In this document: positions 16,867-25,847 of the stretch, piece after piece | Position numbering within the stretch: the stretch's first letter is position 1 | Layout of the letters: every line of letters starts with the position of its first letter | Source: Kordia sp. | Lineage (GTDB): Bacteria; Bacteroidota; Bacteroidia; Flavobacteriales; Flavobacteriaceae | DNA: 33,136 bases | Reading direction: 5' to 3' | Assembly: GCF_022447245.1 (NCBI RefSeq) | Contig: NZ_JAKVBC010000046.1 | Span: 1 to 33,136, forward strand | Position numbers and translations under genes: made by a program | The notes under the pieces: generated by a model | What the model was told of the DNA's origin: nothing | The model's database searches: none | What the model saw: the letters and a program-made list of their open reading frames with translations, nothing else

Positions 16867-18717
16867 ATGTTTGAACTTATTTTTACCATACTTACTCTAT
16901 TAATTTCGCTTTTAGGAAGCATGCTTTTTCTACAGCGAAAGTTCAAAATTTATAGCGGTTTCACTCCTATTCTGATGTTTTGTGGTTTGGGAATTATATT
17001 AACTATAGCATTGCTATTCGGAATTTTACAAATAGTCACCTATGCATTGTTTTCATTAGGATTAATTGGCTTTATTTACTACGCTTTTGAAAATCATAAG
17101 AAAGGTACTAATAAAGTTTTTATCGAATTTCCATTACGAATCTTCATTGTACTTTTTGGGTTCAGTTTTGCATTGTATGGAAGCTCCTATTTTTCTGCTT
17201 GGGACGAATTCAGTTTTTGGGCAGTTGCTCTCAAAGAATTGGTTGTGACCAATGAAATATACGGACTCAACTTTACCGATTTCCCAGAATACCCACGAAT
17301 CACAACCTTAATTCAATACTATTTCAACAAAACCATTGCGACACCTTTTCATGAAGGTATTAGTATCTCGACACATGTACTATTTTCATTAGCGTTTATC
17401 CCGATGATTTGTTATAAACAAAAAAAACGATATCTCAACTTAATTCTCACATGTACAGTATTATTTGTAGCATATCAAGTGTTATGCACGCCGATTTACT
17501 TTTTGTATGCAGATAACTTTATAGCGATGTTTTTAGGTGTTGGTTTAGCATTTTATTTTCTATTGAAAGATAAAAACAAAGCGTTACTTTTTGCTGCAAT
17601 TCCTTTAGCAGCGCTAACGTTAACAAAGCCAATCGGAATTCTATTTAGCATTATCGGATTAGGTATTATTAGCGTAAATTACCTCTTTACTAACAACATA
17701 CGTGAACAGTTTTTACAAAAAGTAAAACCTTTGGCGCTAGCAGGTTTGATAATTATAAGTTGCTATGGAAGCTGGAAAGTATTTATTGCTATCAAAAATA
17801 CGCAACCCATTTCTAAAACGACCTCGCAGATTACAGTTGATAACATTATGAATCCGCCGGATTATTATTACCCAATTCGCGATTCATTTATTGATGCTTT
17901 TTTCTTTGGCGGACAAGAAATTGGAAGCGCCATTTTAAAGCCTACAACACTTCAAAAAGACATTCAAAAATATACAGGTATCAATTTGTCGTTTTTGCAA
18001 GATGCTTCCAACATAAAAATAAGTGCTTTAGTTATTATCCTTTTATTAATCAGCATTGCTCTGTATCACAGAAAGCAACTTTTAGTCTACTTTCCAAAGA
18101 AATATAGTTTTACCATACTCGCAACTACTATGATTTTAGCAATTGTTGGTTATGCAATTTTACTGCTTTTTATTTATGCCTTTGTGTTTTATGAAATCAC
18201 GCAAAAAGAGGCTAGTGAATTGGCAAGTTATTATCGCTATATGGGAAGTTTACTCTTAGCCTTTTTCTTCTTTTTTAGCATCTTAATTTACAATACTAAC
18301 AAGAAATATACTTATTATATAATTGCGATCTTATTTCTATTTATGTTGGTTGTTCCGCGATCGTTCTTTTCAAATTTAATGAATTCTACACCAAATACTT
18401 CTGTAGAAAGCAGATTGAGAATCAGAACTCAATTTGACACGTTTATTCAAAACGAAAACGTTGAAAAAGTAGCGTATATGACCTATGACAATATTGAAGA
18501 TATTACACAATATCATTTAAAGTACGAGCTCCTACCAATTCAAACAAACAGTGAACCAATCACCTTCACAAAATTAACAGCTACTAAAACTATTGCAGCC
18601 GTAAAACAAGAGTTAGCTAAGTATGATATGATCATCATCAAAGAAGAAAAAAGTAATGAAATTCAACAATATTTCGCTTCCAACGGAATTGTAAAGCCAA
18701 TTTTTATTATTCGATAA
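16867..18717 (+). CDS. polytopic membrane protein, possible GT-C type glycosyltransferase
   Basis: 616 residues from ATG at 16867, 5 bp after the previous stop; an earlier in-frame ATG at 16801 lies inside the methyltransferase gene. Some 12-13 hydrophobic segments are spread over residues 1-510, followed by a ~110-residue soluble C-terminus. After the third or fourth helix comes the loop SYFSAWDEFSFWAVALKELV; an acidic residue in the first large periplasmic loop (here WDE) is where GT-C enzymes such as ArnT or Pmt place their catalytic Asp. A further loop TDFPEYPRITTLIQYYF is consistent with that. The GT-C reading is inference from topology and motif position; a polymerase or ligase is possible. 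Confidence 0.65.
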   Translation: MFELIFTILTLLISLLGSMLFLQRKFKIYSGFTPILMFCGLGIILTIALLFGILQIVTYALFSLGLIGFIYYAFENHKKGTNKVFIEFPLRIFIVLFGFSFALYGSSYFSAWDEFSFWAVALKELVVTNEIYGLNFTDFPEYPRITTLIQYYFNKTIATPFHEGISISTHVLFSLAFIPMICYKQKKRYLNLILTCTVLFVAYQVLCTPIYFLYADNFIAMFLGVGLAFYFLLKDKNKALLFAAIPLAALTLTKPIGILFSIIGLGIISVNYLFTNNIREQFLQKVKPLALAGLIIISCYGSWKVFIAIKNTQPISKTTSQITVDNIMNPPDYYYPIRDSFIDAFFFGGQEIGSAILKPTTLQKDIQKYTGINLSFLQDASNIKISALVIILLLISIALYHRKQLLVYFPKKYSFTILATTMILAIVGYAILLLFIYAFVFYEITQKEASELASYYRYMGSLLLAFFFFFSILIYNTNKKYTYYIIAILFLFMLVVPRSFFSNLMNSTPNTSVESRLRIRTQFDTFIQNENVEKVAYMTYDNIEDITQYHLKYELLPIQTNSEPITFTKLTATKTIAAVKQELAKYDMIIIKEEKSNEIQQYFASNGIVKPIFIIR

Positions 18718-18799
18718 CTTTTTTGTGTAATTTCATAAAATCAAAACTATAGAATGAAATTGACAAAACTATTCGTCCTTCATTTTGCAAGCCATCATG

Positions 18800-19030
18800 T
18801 TATGGACGTATAGCACAGTACATACACATGATGCAAAAAAGAACAATTAATAAATATCCAACGGCAACATTTCTTTTTTGAAACCTAATATCATAATAGT
18901 ATTCATGATTCTTTCTAAAACCGCCAATAATCATAAAAAAGATGGCTCCGAATATCTCTGCAACAACTAATGGACCAGCATCTCTGTATTCATTAAGCCT
19001 CTTTTTCTTATTTTCTTTATCTGATTTCAT
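18800..19030 (-). CDS. small two-helix membrane protein, function unknown
   Basis: 76 residues (MKSDKENKKKRLNEYRDAGP start). A charged N-terminus of ~18 residues precedes two hydrophobic segments, VVAEIFGAIFFMIIGGF and VAVGYLLIVLFCIMCMYCAI, separated by a polar KNHEYYYDIRFQKRN loop. The pattern looks like a real small inner-membrane protein rather than antisense noise. It is the only minus-strand gene between 14.1 and 28.5 kb and stands alone with more than 80 bp either side. I do not recognise a family. Confidence 0.6.
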   Translation of the reverse strand: MKSDKENKKKRLNEYRDAGPLVVAEIFGAIFFMIIGGFRKNHEYYYDIRFQKRNVAVGYLLIVLFCIMCMYCAIRP

Positions 19031-19206
19031 TAAACTTTAATAAAAGTATCAATTGATGAGACTTCATAAAAATTAAAAAGTTACAAATCAAACGACAAAC
19101 ACAAAGCAAGTCTAACAATCTAATTTCAAAGAAAAATTTACTATTATTCACTAGAAAAAAGTAAATTCGTAACAATTATTATATTTAGCCTCAAAAATCT
19201 ATTAAA

Positions 19207-20022
19207 GTGAGTGATACACGTTTACAAGAAGTCTTAGAAGTCAACAAAAAGCAGAAAGAATTCTACAATGTAAAAAAGAAGAATTTTGCAACGAAGCTTT
19301 GGTCTTTTATGCGAAATAAATTGTTGTCTGATTTCCGAAAAGAGCTACAAATCAACGAACAAGTTTATGAAAAGCACAAAGCTTGGTTGGGCGATTTATC
19401 CGATAAAAAAGTATTGGATTTAGGCTGTTTTGCAGGAAATCACCTAAGTTTATATTTAGCCGAAAATTCCAAAAGCTATTTAGGCATTGACTTAAGTGAT
19501 AAAGCTATTGGACAGTTAAACGAGCGCTTGAAAGATTTCCCGAATGCAAAAGCTGAAGCGGTTGATTTTTTATCGCCAGAATTTAAAGAAACGGACTTTG
19601 ACATTATCTATGCGTATGGTGTGTTGCATCACTTTGAAAGTTTAGACCTTTTATTTGGTAAACTCAAAGAAAAACTAGCTGATGATGGAAAATTGATTTC
19701 TTATGATCCGTTAAAAACAAGTTTACCATTGCGTATTATACGTGGTATGTATCGCCCTTTTCAATCAGATGCTGATTGGGAATGGCCGTTTACTAAAAAA
19801 ACTGTGCAACGCTTTCATAAAGAATTTAAAGTGGTAGAACGCAGAGCCATCTTAGGAAGTTCCAAATGGGCATTTTTCCTAAATTTACTTCCTATGAGTT
19901 CAACTAAAAAATTAAATTATATCAAAAAACTACATCAAAAAGATTGGGAGCAATCAAAAACTAGTGATCGTCACTTGTATAAATGTATGCACTTAACCAT
20001 GTTGATGGAACAAAACAACTAA
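19207..20022 (+). CDS. class I SAM-dependent methyltransferase
   Basis: 271 residues from GTG at 19207. The core contains VLDLGCFAGNHLSLYLAE (motif I), YLGIDLSDKAIGQL (acidic end of strand 2), FDIIYAYGVLHHFESLDLLF (motif II/III) and LISYDPLKTSLPLRI. The ~70-residue N-terminal extension (LQEVLEVNKKQKEFYNVKKK) and the basic C-terminus are lineage-specific. UbiE/Methyltransf_25-like; the YDPLKTS segment suggests a small-molecule or lipid-linked substrate but this is not decided by sequence. An AT-rich TATATTTA lies ~20 bp upstream, close to the TAnnTTTG box. Followed after 2 bp by a 52-residue membrane peptide gene. Confidence 0.82.
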   Translation: MSDTRLQEVLEVNKKQKEFYNVKKKNFATKLWSFMRNKLLSDFRKELQINEQVYEKHKAWLGDLSDKKVLDLGCFAGNHLSLYLAENSKSYLGIDLSDKAIGQLNERLKDFPNAKAEAVDFLSPEFKETDFDIIYAYGVLHHFESLDLLFGKLKEKLADDGKLISYDPLKTSLPLRIIRGMYRPFQSDADWEWPFTKKTVQRFHKEFKVVERRAILGSSKWAFFLNLLPMSSTKKLNYIKKLHQKDWEQSKTSDRHLYKCMHLTMLMEQNN

Positions 20023-20024
20023 CT

Positions 20025-20183
20025 ATGAGTCAAGAGTTAATTGTAATAATTATTATTGTGGCTGTATTAGGTCCTTTTCTAATCATTAACACACGAAAAA
20101 ATAAAAGACGTAATAATAGTCGTAAAGATCGTCAATTCATGAATGATTATCTAGAAAAGAAAAAAGATCAAAAAAATGATTAA
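20025..20183 (+). CDS. 52-residue single-helix membrane peptide
   Basis: Starts at ATG 20025, 2 bp after the methyltransferase stop, and reads MSQELIVIIIIVAVLGPFLI followed by a highly basic tail (NTRKNKRRNNSRKDRQ) and a charged end KKKDQKND. One N-terminal helix plus a basic cytoplasmic tail is a typical positive-inside small membrane protein. The spacing suggests the same transcript as the methyltransferase. A longer frame beginning at 19983 would overlap that gene and is rejected. No family recognised. Confidence 0.6.
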   Translation: MSQELIVIIIIVAVLGPFLIINTRKNKRRNNSRKDRQFMNDYLEKKKDQKND

Positions 20184-20384
20184 ATGCTACAAGAGTAAAG
20201 AAGTACAGAAATGAATATGTTTAGCTTTCACTCTTTATTAGTGTATTAATTGCTTATTGATTTATATATGCTTCGATTTTAAGCGTCAAAAAACCAATTT
20301 TAAGAGAATACCTAATATACAATTGAACGTAATCGTAACAAAAACAAAAAAAACTAACTGATAACAATAAATAAAAGAAGAAAT

Positions 20385-20468
20385 ATGACTGTTAGAGTAA
20401 TCCTTATTGGCATTGTTATCGTTGCTGTTATCTATGTATATGCGTATCAAAGAACCAATAGACATTAA
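20385..20468 (+). CDS. 27-residue hydrophobic micro-ORF upstream of the cobalamin adenosyltransferase
   Basis: ATG at 20385 after a purine-rich AAAAGAAGAAAT, reading MTVRVILIGIVIVAVIYVYA then YQRTNRH and TAA at 20466-20468. It is one membrane helix flanked by Arg on both sides. It ends 30 bp before the adenosyltransferase start, with another purine-rich stretch (AAAAAAAAGAAAAAGAAAAG) between. It could be a genuine membrane micropeptide or a leader ORF for the next gene. The ribosome-binding-like run and the helix composition are the only support. Confidence 0.4.
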   Translation: MTVRVILIGIVIVAVIYVYAYQRTNRH

Positions 20469-20498
20469 AAACATCTCAAAAAAAAAGAAAAAGAAAAG

Positions 20499-21074
20499 AT
20501 GAAAATTTATACTAAAACGGGAGATAAAGGAACCACTGCCCTTTTTGGTGGAACTCGTGTCCCAAAACATCATATCCGTATTGATAGTTATGGAACTGTA
20601 GATGAATTGAATTCATATATTGGTTTAATTCGCGATCAGGAAATCAACCCACATTATCAAAATGTATTGACAGAAATTCAAGATTTACTATTTACCATTG
20701 GTGCTGTTTTAGCTACAGACCCTGAAAAGGCAACTTTAAAAAATGGAAAAGATCGTTTAAACATTCCCAGAATCTCAGAAGCAAACATTGCAGTTTTAGA
20801 AAGAGAAATGGATACAATGAATGATGCATTGCCACCAATGACACATTTTGTGTTACCAGGTGGACATCAAACTGTGTCATTCTGTCACATTGCCCGTTGT
20901 GTTTGTAGACGAGCAGAGCGTTTAGCATCAGCTCTTTATGAATTAGAACCATTTGACGAGCATAGCTTAAAATACTTAAACCGACTTTCTGACTACCTTT
21001 TTGTATTGGCACGAAAGTTGTCGCATGACTTACAAGCGAACGAAATAAAATGGATTCCTCAAAAGAATTCTTAA
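20499..21074 (+). CDS. PduO-type ATP:cob(I)alamin adenosyltransferase
   Basis: 191 residues, the usual length for a single-domain PduO/CobO-like enzyme. It transfers the adenosyl group of ATP to cob(I)alamin to make adenosylcobalamin. Motifs: TKTGDKGTTALFGGTRV at the N-terminus (ATP-binding loop), RIDSYGTVDELNSYIGLIRD, HFVLPGG, and the C-terminal helices CRRAERLASAL and LNRLSDYLFVLARKL, where the Arg and Asp/Asn residues of the active site lie. No other cobalamin genes are nearby; the neighbours downstream are the DUF2795 gene and secA. Confidence 0.95.
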   Translation: MKIYTKTGDKGTTALFGGTRVPKHHIRIDSYGTVDELNSYIGLIRDQEINPHYQNVLTEIQDLLFTIGAVLATDPEKATLKNGKDRLNIPRISEANIAVLEREMDTMNDALPPMTHFVLPGGHQTVSFCHIARCVCRRAERLASALYELEPFDEHSLKYLNRLSDYLFVLARKLSHDLQANEIKWIPQKNS

Positions 21075-21150
21075 ACAACTAATTATTAAGGAAATAAATA
21101 TCCTTAAAAAAACGTTCTTAAAAATAATGTGTAAATAATGATTTTTTTAC

Positions 21151-21180
21151 TTGACTTTTTCATTTAAAAATTTATTTTTG
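21151..21180 (+). promoter_or_regulatory. Bacteroidota housekeeping promoter for the DUF2795-secA unit
   Basis: TTG at 21151-21153 (within TTGAC) and TATTTTTG at 21173-21180 are 19 bp apart, matching the TTG-N17-23-TAnnTTTG consensus for the Bacteroidota primary sigma factor. Predicted start near 21187 gives a ~16-nt leader before the ATG at 21203. No comparable element lies between 21425 and 21496, so secA probably depends on this promoter. Confidence 0.75.
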
Positions 21181-21202
21181 CAAAAAATTAATATCGAAGA
21201 AT

Positions 21203-21424
21203 ATGTATTGGACATTAGAACTTGCATCCCATTTAAGCGATGCGCCTTGGCCAGCTACAAAAGATGAGTTGATCGATTATGCAATTAGAACTGGAGCTCC
21301 ATTAGAAGTTGTAGAAAACTTGCAATCAATTGAAGATGAAGGAGATTCTTATGAATCTATTGAAGAAATATGGCCTGATTACCCAACAGAGGAAGATTAC
21401 CTCTGGAACGAAGATGAATACTAA
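21203..21424 (+). CDS. DUF2795 family protein upstream of secA
   Basis: 73 residues, strongly acidic, starting MYWTLELASHLSDAPWPATK. The first ~45 residues fit DUF2795 (a small helical domain with a WPATKDELIDYA motif); the C-terminal third is acidic (DEGDSYESIEEIWPDYPTEE). No signal peptide or membrane helix. Function unknown. Its own promoter, and a terminator-like hairpin between it and secA, suggest it is always transcribed while secA receives read-through. Position before secA recalls secM of enterobacteria, but no arrest-like motif is visible at its C-terminus. Confidence 0.85.
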   Translation: MYWTLELASHLSDAPWPATKDELIDYAIRTGAPLEVVENLQSIEDEGDSYESIEEIWPDYPTEEDYLWNEDEY

Positions 21425-21441
21425 AACAAATTTAAGCAAGG

Positions 21442-21471
21442 AAAAAAGTCTCCACATCGAGGCTTTTTTTT
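21442..21471 (+). terminator. hairpin and U-run between DUF2795 gene and secA
   Basis: AAAAAAGTCTC (21442-21452) pairs with GAGGCTTTTTT (21459-21469) across a 6-nt CACATC loop, with one G-U wobble, followed by more T. It looks like an intrinsic terminator, yet secA starts only 26 nt later with no promoter in between, so it may act as a partial terminator or attenuator. Confidence 0.75.
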
Positions 21472-21496
21472 GGTTTAATATAAAACCACATACACC

Positions 21497-24400
21497 ATGA
21501 GTTTTTTAAATTCAGTGTTAAAAATGTTTGTTGGAGATAAATCCAAGAAAGACATAAAGCTTATTCAACCAATTGTTACCAAAATAAAGGAACATGAGCA
21601 ACAACTAGCACAGTTATCACTTGATGAGTTGAGAGCTAAAACAACACAATTTAAGTCGCGCATTACGGAAGCGTGCAAAGAAGTAAATGCTAAAATTGAT
21701 GCATTACAACAAGAAGCAGAAAGCATTTCGGATATTGAACGTAAGGAAGATATTTATCAGGAAATTGATAAATTGAGAGACGAAGAATATGAAATTTCTG
21801 AGGGTGTTTTATTTGAAATCCTACCAGAAGCTTTTGCGGTTGTAAAAGAAACTGCAAAGCGTTTTACAAATAATACAGAATTGAATGTAACTGCAACTCC
21901 GTATGATAGAGAGTTGTCTGGAATACATGATTATGTAACCTTAGATGGAGATAATGCTATATGGCAAAATTCTTGGGATGCAGCTGGAAAGCAAGTAACT
22001 TGGGATATGATTCACTATGACGTACAGTTAATTGGTGGTATCACAATGCATCAAGGAAAAATTGCAGAGATGCAAACTGGTGAAGGTAAAACTTTAGTTG
22101 CAACACTTTCTGTATACTTAAATGCCTTGCCAGGAAAAGGAGTGCACTTAGTAACCGTGAATGATTACTTAGCAAAACGTGATAGTGCGTGGATGGCTCC
22201 TATTTTCCAATTCCATGGATTAACGATTGATTGTATTGATTACCATCAACCAAATTCGGAAGCAAGAAGAAAAGCATACATGGCTGATATTACGTATGGA
22301 ACAAATAATGAGTTTGGTTTTGATTACTTGCGTGATAATATGTCACATTCACCAAATGATTTAGTACAACGTCCGCATAACTACGCTATTGTCGATGAGG
22401 TCGATTCTGTATTAGTTGATGATGCGCGTACACCGTTAATCATTTCTGGTCCAATACCACAAGGAGATTTACACGAATTCAATGAGCTAAAGCCAAAAGT
22501 AGCTGATATTGTTCAAAAACAGCGTCAATACTTAACAGGTGTTTTAGCAGAAGCGAAAAAATTAATTAAAGATGGTGAAACTAAAGAAGGTGGATTCTTA
22601 TTATTAAGAGTATACAGAGGTTTACCTAAGAACAAAGCATTAATCAAGTTCTTAAGTCAAGAAGGAATAAAACAATTACTTCAAAAAACAGAGAACTTCT
22701 ATATGCAAGACAACAATCGCGAAATGCACAAAGTAGATGCAGAGTTATTATTCGTGATTGAAGAAAAGAACAATCAAATAGATTTAACAGATAAAGGAAT
22801 TGAGTATTTATCGGTAGGAAGTAACGATAAAGAATTCTTTGTAATGCCAGACATTGGTGGAGAGATTGCCCAAATTGAAGCACAAGGACTTGAAAAAGAC
22901 AAGGAAATTGAGTTAAAAGAGCAATTATTCAACGAGTTTCAAGTAAAAAGTGAGCGTATTCACACCATGAATCAGTTGTTGAAAGCGTATACCCTTTTTG
23001 TAAAAGATGTTGAATATGTTGTGATGGACAATAAGGTTAAGATTGTCGATGAGCAAACTGGTCGTATTATGGATGGTCGTCGTTATTCTGACGGATTGCA
23101 TCAAGCGATAGAAGCGAAAGAAAATGTAAAGATTGAAGATGCAACTCAAACTTTCGCTACCATTACTCTACAGAACTATTTCAGAATGTATCGCAAACTA
23201 TCTGGAATGACAGGTACGGCAATTACGGAAGCAGGAGAATTATGGGAAATCTATAATTTGGATGTAATTGAAATTCCAACAAATTGACCAATTGCACGTA
23301 AAGACAAAGAAGATTTAATCTACAAAACGAAGCGTGAAAAATACAACGCTATCATTGATGAGGTTACCGAATTGTCGAAACAAGGAAGACCTGTATTGAT
23401 TGGTACTACTTCGGTAGAAATCTCGGAATTGTTGGGAAGAATGCTTTCTATTCGTAAAGTTCCTCACAATGTATTAAACGCTAAATTACACCAAAGAGAA
23501 GCTGATATTGTTGCGGAAGCTGGTCGCCCAGGACAGGTTACAATTGCAACAAACATGGCAGGTCGTGGTACGGATATTAAGTTAAGTGATGAAGTAAAAG
23601 CCGCTGGTGGTTTAGCAATTATTGGTACAGAACGTCACGATTCTCGACGAGTAGACCGTCAGTTACGTGGTCGTTCAGGTCGTCAAGGAGATCCAGGAAG
23701 TTCGCAGTTTTATGTGTCTTTGGAAGATAACCTAATGCGTTTATTTGGCTCGGACAGAGTTGCCAAGATGATGGACAGAATGGGACTGAAAGAAGGAGAA
23801 GTAATTCAGCACTCTATGATGACAAAATCTATTGAACGTGCACAGAAAAAAGTAGAAGAAAATAACTTCGGAATTCGTAAGCGTCTTTTAGAATATGATG
23901 ATGTAATGAATGCACAACGTGAAGTAGTATACAAACGTCGTCGTCATGCCTTACACGGAGAGCGTTTAAAGGTTGATATTTCGAATATGGTATATGATAC
24001 TGCCGAAATCATCATTCAAACGAATAAAGCCGCGAATGACTTCAAAAACTTTGAATTTGAGTTATACCGCTACTTCTCTATAGAAAGCCCAATTACAGAA
24101 GAGCAATTTGGCTCACTTACAGATGAAGAAATCATAGGAAAAGTATATACAGAAGCTTTTAGAAGCTACAATGAGAAAATGGAAATCAATGCCGAAATGG
24201 TATATCCAGTTATCAAAGACGTATACGAAAACCCTGAAAATAAATACGAACGCATTGTTGTTAAGTTTACAGATGGAACGAAAGAATTAAACGTTATCAG
24301 TGACTTAAAAGAAGCTTACGAATCGAAAGGGAAGCAAATGGTAAATGATTTTGAGAAAAATATTTCTCTTGCAATTATCGATGATGCTTGGAAAACACAC

Positions 24401-24862
24401 TTGCGTAAAATGGACGAATTGAAACAGTCGGTTCAGTTAGCCGTTCACGAACAAAAAGATCCATTATTGATTTATAAGTTTGAAGCTTTTGAATTGTTTA
24501 AAGAAGTAATTGATAAAGTAAATCGTGAAATATTAACATTCTTATTCAAAGGAGAATTAGCCGATAACAATCCTGATCGTGTTCGTGAAGCTCGTGAACA
24601 AAAACGTAAAAAGGACAACTATACAACTTCAAAAGAAGAAGTATTAAACAGTGATGAGAAAGAAGCAGCACAACGCGCTGCAATGCAACAATCACAACAA
24701 CGTCCGCAAGTAACAGAAACAATTGTTCGCGATAAGCCAAAAATTGGTCGTAACGAACGTGTAACAATTAAAAATGTTATGACTGGCGAAAACAAAACTG
24801 TAAAATTCAAACAAGCAGAACCTTTAATTGCTAAAGGGCAATGGGTTTTAATTGAAAAATAA
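21497..24862 (+). pseudogene. secA: secA, preprotein translocase ATPase, interrupted by an in-frame TGA
   Basis: The frame from ATG 21497 to TAA 24862 encodes a SecA of about 1,121 residues, the normal length in Bacteroidota, except for TGA at 23285-23287 (codon 597). The first part (596 residues) has Walker [19 protein letters not shown] and the DEAD-like [14 protein letters not shown], plus the preprotein cross-linking domain and [15 protein letters not shown], ending EIPTN. The second part, in the same frame, resumes [20 protein letters not shown], then NBD2 ([31 protein letters not shown]) and the helical scaffold and wing. The missing residue is the Arg of IPTNRP, so one base (CGA or AGA to TGA) explains it. 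There is no SEC-C zinc motif at the C-terminus, as usual in this phylum. Sequence otherwise looks fully functional; error, recent mutation or read-through cannot be separated here. Confidence 0.93.
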
Positions 24863-24891
24863 ACTTTAAGTGCCTCAACCTAACTCACTGT

Positions 24892-24950
24892 AAACATTGA
24901 CTTCGTTCAGTGTTTATATTTAGTAAAGTCGAGATACACTTAATATATAT
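24892..24950. repeat. degenerate flavobacterial repeat downstream of secA
   Basis: AAACATTGA (24892-24900) pairs with TCAGTGTTT (24907-24915) around a CTTCGT loop, followed by AAAGTCGAGATACAC. The TTCGTTCAGTGTT and GTCGAGA parts resemble the intergenic repeat family seen at 1160-1225 and 31126-31150. Confidence 0.4.
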
Positions 24951-24984
24951 AAAACTCTCATGTGATCACATGAGAGTTTTTTTT
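24951..24984. terminator. perfect palindromic terminator after secA
   Basis: The 30-bp sequence from 24951 to 24980 is a perfect inverted repeat: AAAACTCTCATGT on the left, TGATCA at the centre, ACATGAGAGTTTT on the right, then more T to 24984. It should terminate secA transcription and could work on either strand. Between here and 25123 I see no convincing gene. Confidence 0.88.
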
Positions 24985-25123
24985 ATGTCTAAAAACATTA
25001 AAAACTTTGCCATTGCATCAGAATATTGTAGATTTAAGATTAACTGACTTATTTTTCTCAAAACAAAGAATTGTAATCTGATTTTAAAATAACAGGCGCC
25101 GTTTTTGGGTGTTTACATCCTAA

Positions 25124-25324
25124 AAAAATCATATTCATGTTGGATATGGAATCGGTATGACAGATGGTGGCGGATTATTAATGGTAGACACCGAAATAGT
25201 TCCTCCTAACTGTAGAATGCCTAATACACTCGTTTGGGTAATGGGAAAAGGTCATCCATATGAAAAAAATGTAACCATTAAAAAAACGACGTATTCAGAA
25301 GCGTTAAAAAACAATATCTGGTAA
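25124..25324 (+). pseudogene. possible gene remnant upstream of the GRDP-like gene
   Basis: The frame is open from a TAA at 25121 to TAA at 25322-25324. From ATG 25157 it reads MTDGGGLLMVDTEIVPPNCR and on through MPNTLVWVMGKGHPYEKN, 55 residues of protein-like composition. The residues before the ATG (KNHIHVGYGIG) also look protein-like, and a neighbouring frame holds ITGAVFGCLHPKKI just upstream, suggesting the 3' end of a larger gene broken by frameshifts. No family recognised. It could instead be a small intact gene starting at 25157. Confidence 0.4.
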
Positions 25325-25355
25325 TAAAAATGAAACAGTAGCTTCAATTAAGAAA

Positions 25356-25847
25356 ATGACCGAAGAGCAAAAAATACTATGGAATAAAATAGAAGCATTC
25401 CAATTGGATGACATTACATCTTCCTTCACATTTACAGACAGACTTTGCAGAGAAAATGGTTGGAAATATGAATATGCAGTGAGAGCAATTCATGAATATA
25501 AAAAATTTATGTTTCTTATTTGTATTGCTGATCATCCATTGACACCATCCGATCAAGTAGATCAAATTTGGCATTTACATCTTGTGTATACACGATTGTA
25601 TTGGACAGAGTTTTGTAAAAATACTTTAGGGCGAGAAATTCATCACGGACCAACAAAAGGCGGTTCCAGTGAAAAAGAAAAATTTAACGATTGGTATCAA
25701 AAAACAAAGGAATTGTATGTAACTATATTCAAAAAAAATCCACCAACAGATATATGGCCTTCTTCCAAGATAAGATTTGGAGAAATTCGCTTCAGAAGAG
25801 TAAATCTTCATAGAAATTGGGTATTACCAAAATTTAAAAAAATATGA
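25356..25847 (+). CDS. GRDP-like (DUF1399-type) glycine-rich-domain-containing family protein
   Basis: 163 residues starting MTEEQKILWNKIEAFQLDDI. The diagnostic stretch is HPLTPSDQVDQIWHLHLVYT followed by RLYWTEFCKNTLGREIHHGP; the family pattern HPLxPSxxVDxxWHxHL is that of DUF1399/GRDP proteins, best known from plants and also present in bacteria, whose activity is not established. The C-terminal ~45 residues are basic and aromatic. No signal peptide or membrane helix. Its TGA overlaps the next ATG (ATGA at 25844-25847), so it is coupled to the Cys-Gly-Gly-tailed gene, which suggests a joint function. Family call is from motif memory. Confidence 0.7.
   Translation: MTEEQKILWNKIEAFQLDDITSSFTFTDRLCRENGWKYEYAVRAIHEYKKFMFLICIADHPLTPSDQVDQIWHLHLVYTRLYWTEFCKNTLGREIHHGPTKGGSSEKEKFNDWYQKTKELYVTIFKKNPPTDIWPSSKIRFGEIRFRRVNLHRNWVLPKFKKI

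Noticed and set aside
21086-21107. TTAAGGA/TCCTTAA hairpin after the adenosyltransferase gene as a terminator
   Set aside because: It is followed by A residues, not T, on the coding strand and the stem is AT-rich and short.
23285-23287. TGA read as selenocysteine or as a reassigned sense codon
   Set aside because: The aligned residue in SecA is Arg, not Cys/Sec, and no selenium genes are seen. TGA is a normal stop elsewhere in the window (3537-3539, 25845-25847).
24980-25050. 20-codon ORF (MSKNIKNFAIASEYCRFKIN) after the secA terminator
   Set aside because: Very short, no ribosome-binding-like run, begins inside the terminator tail.
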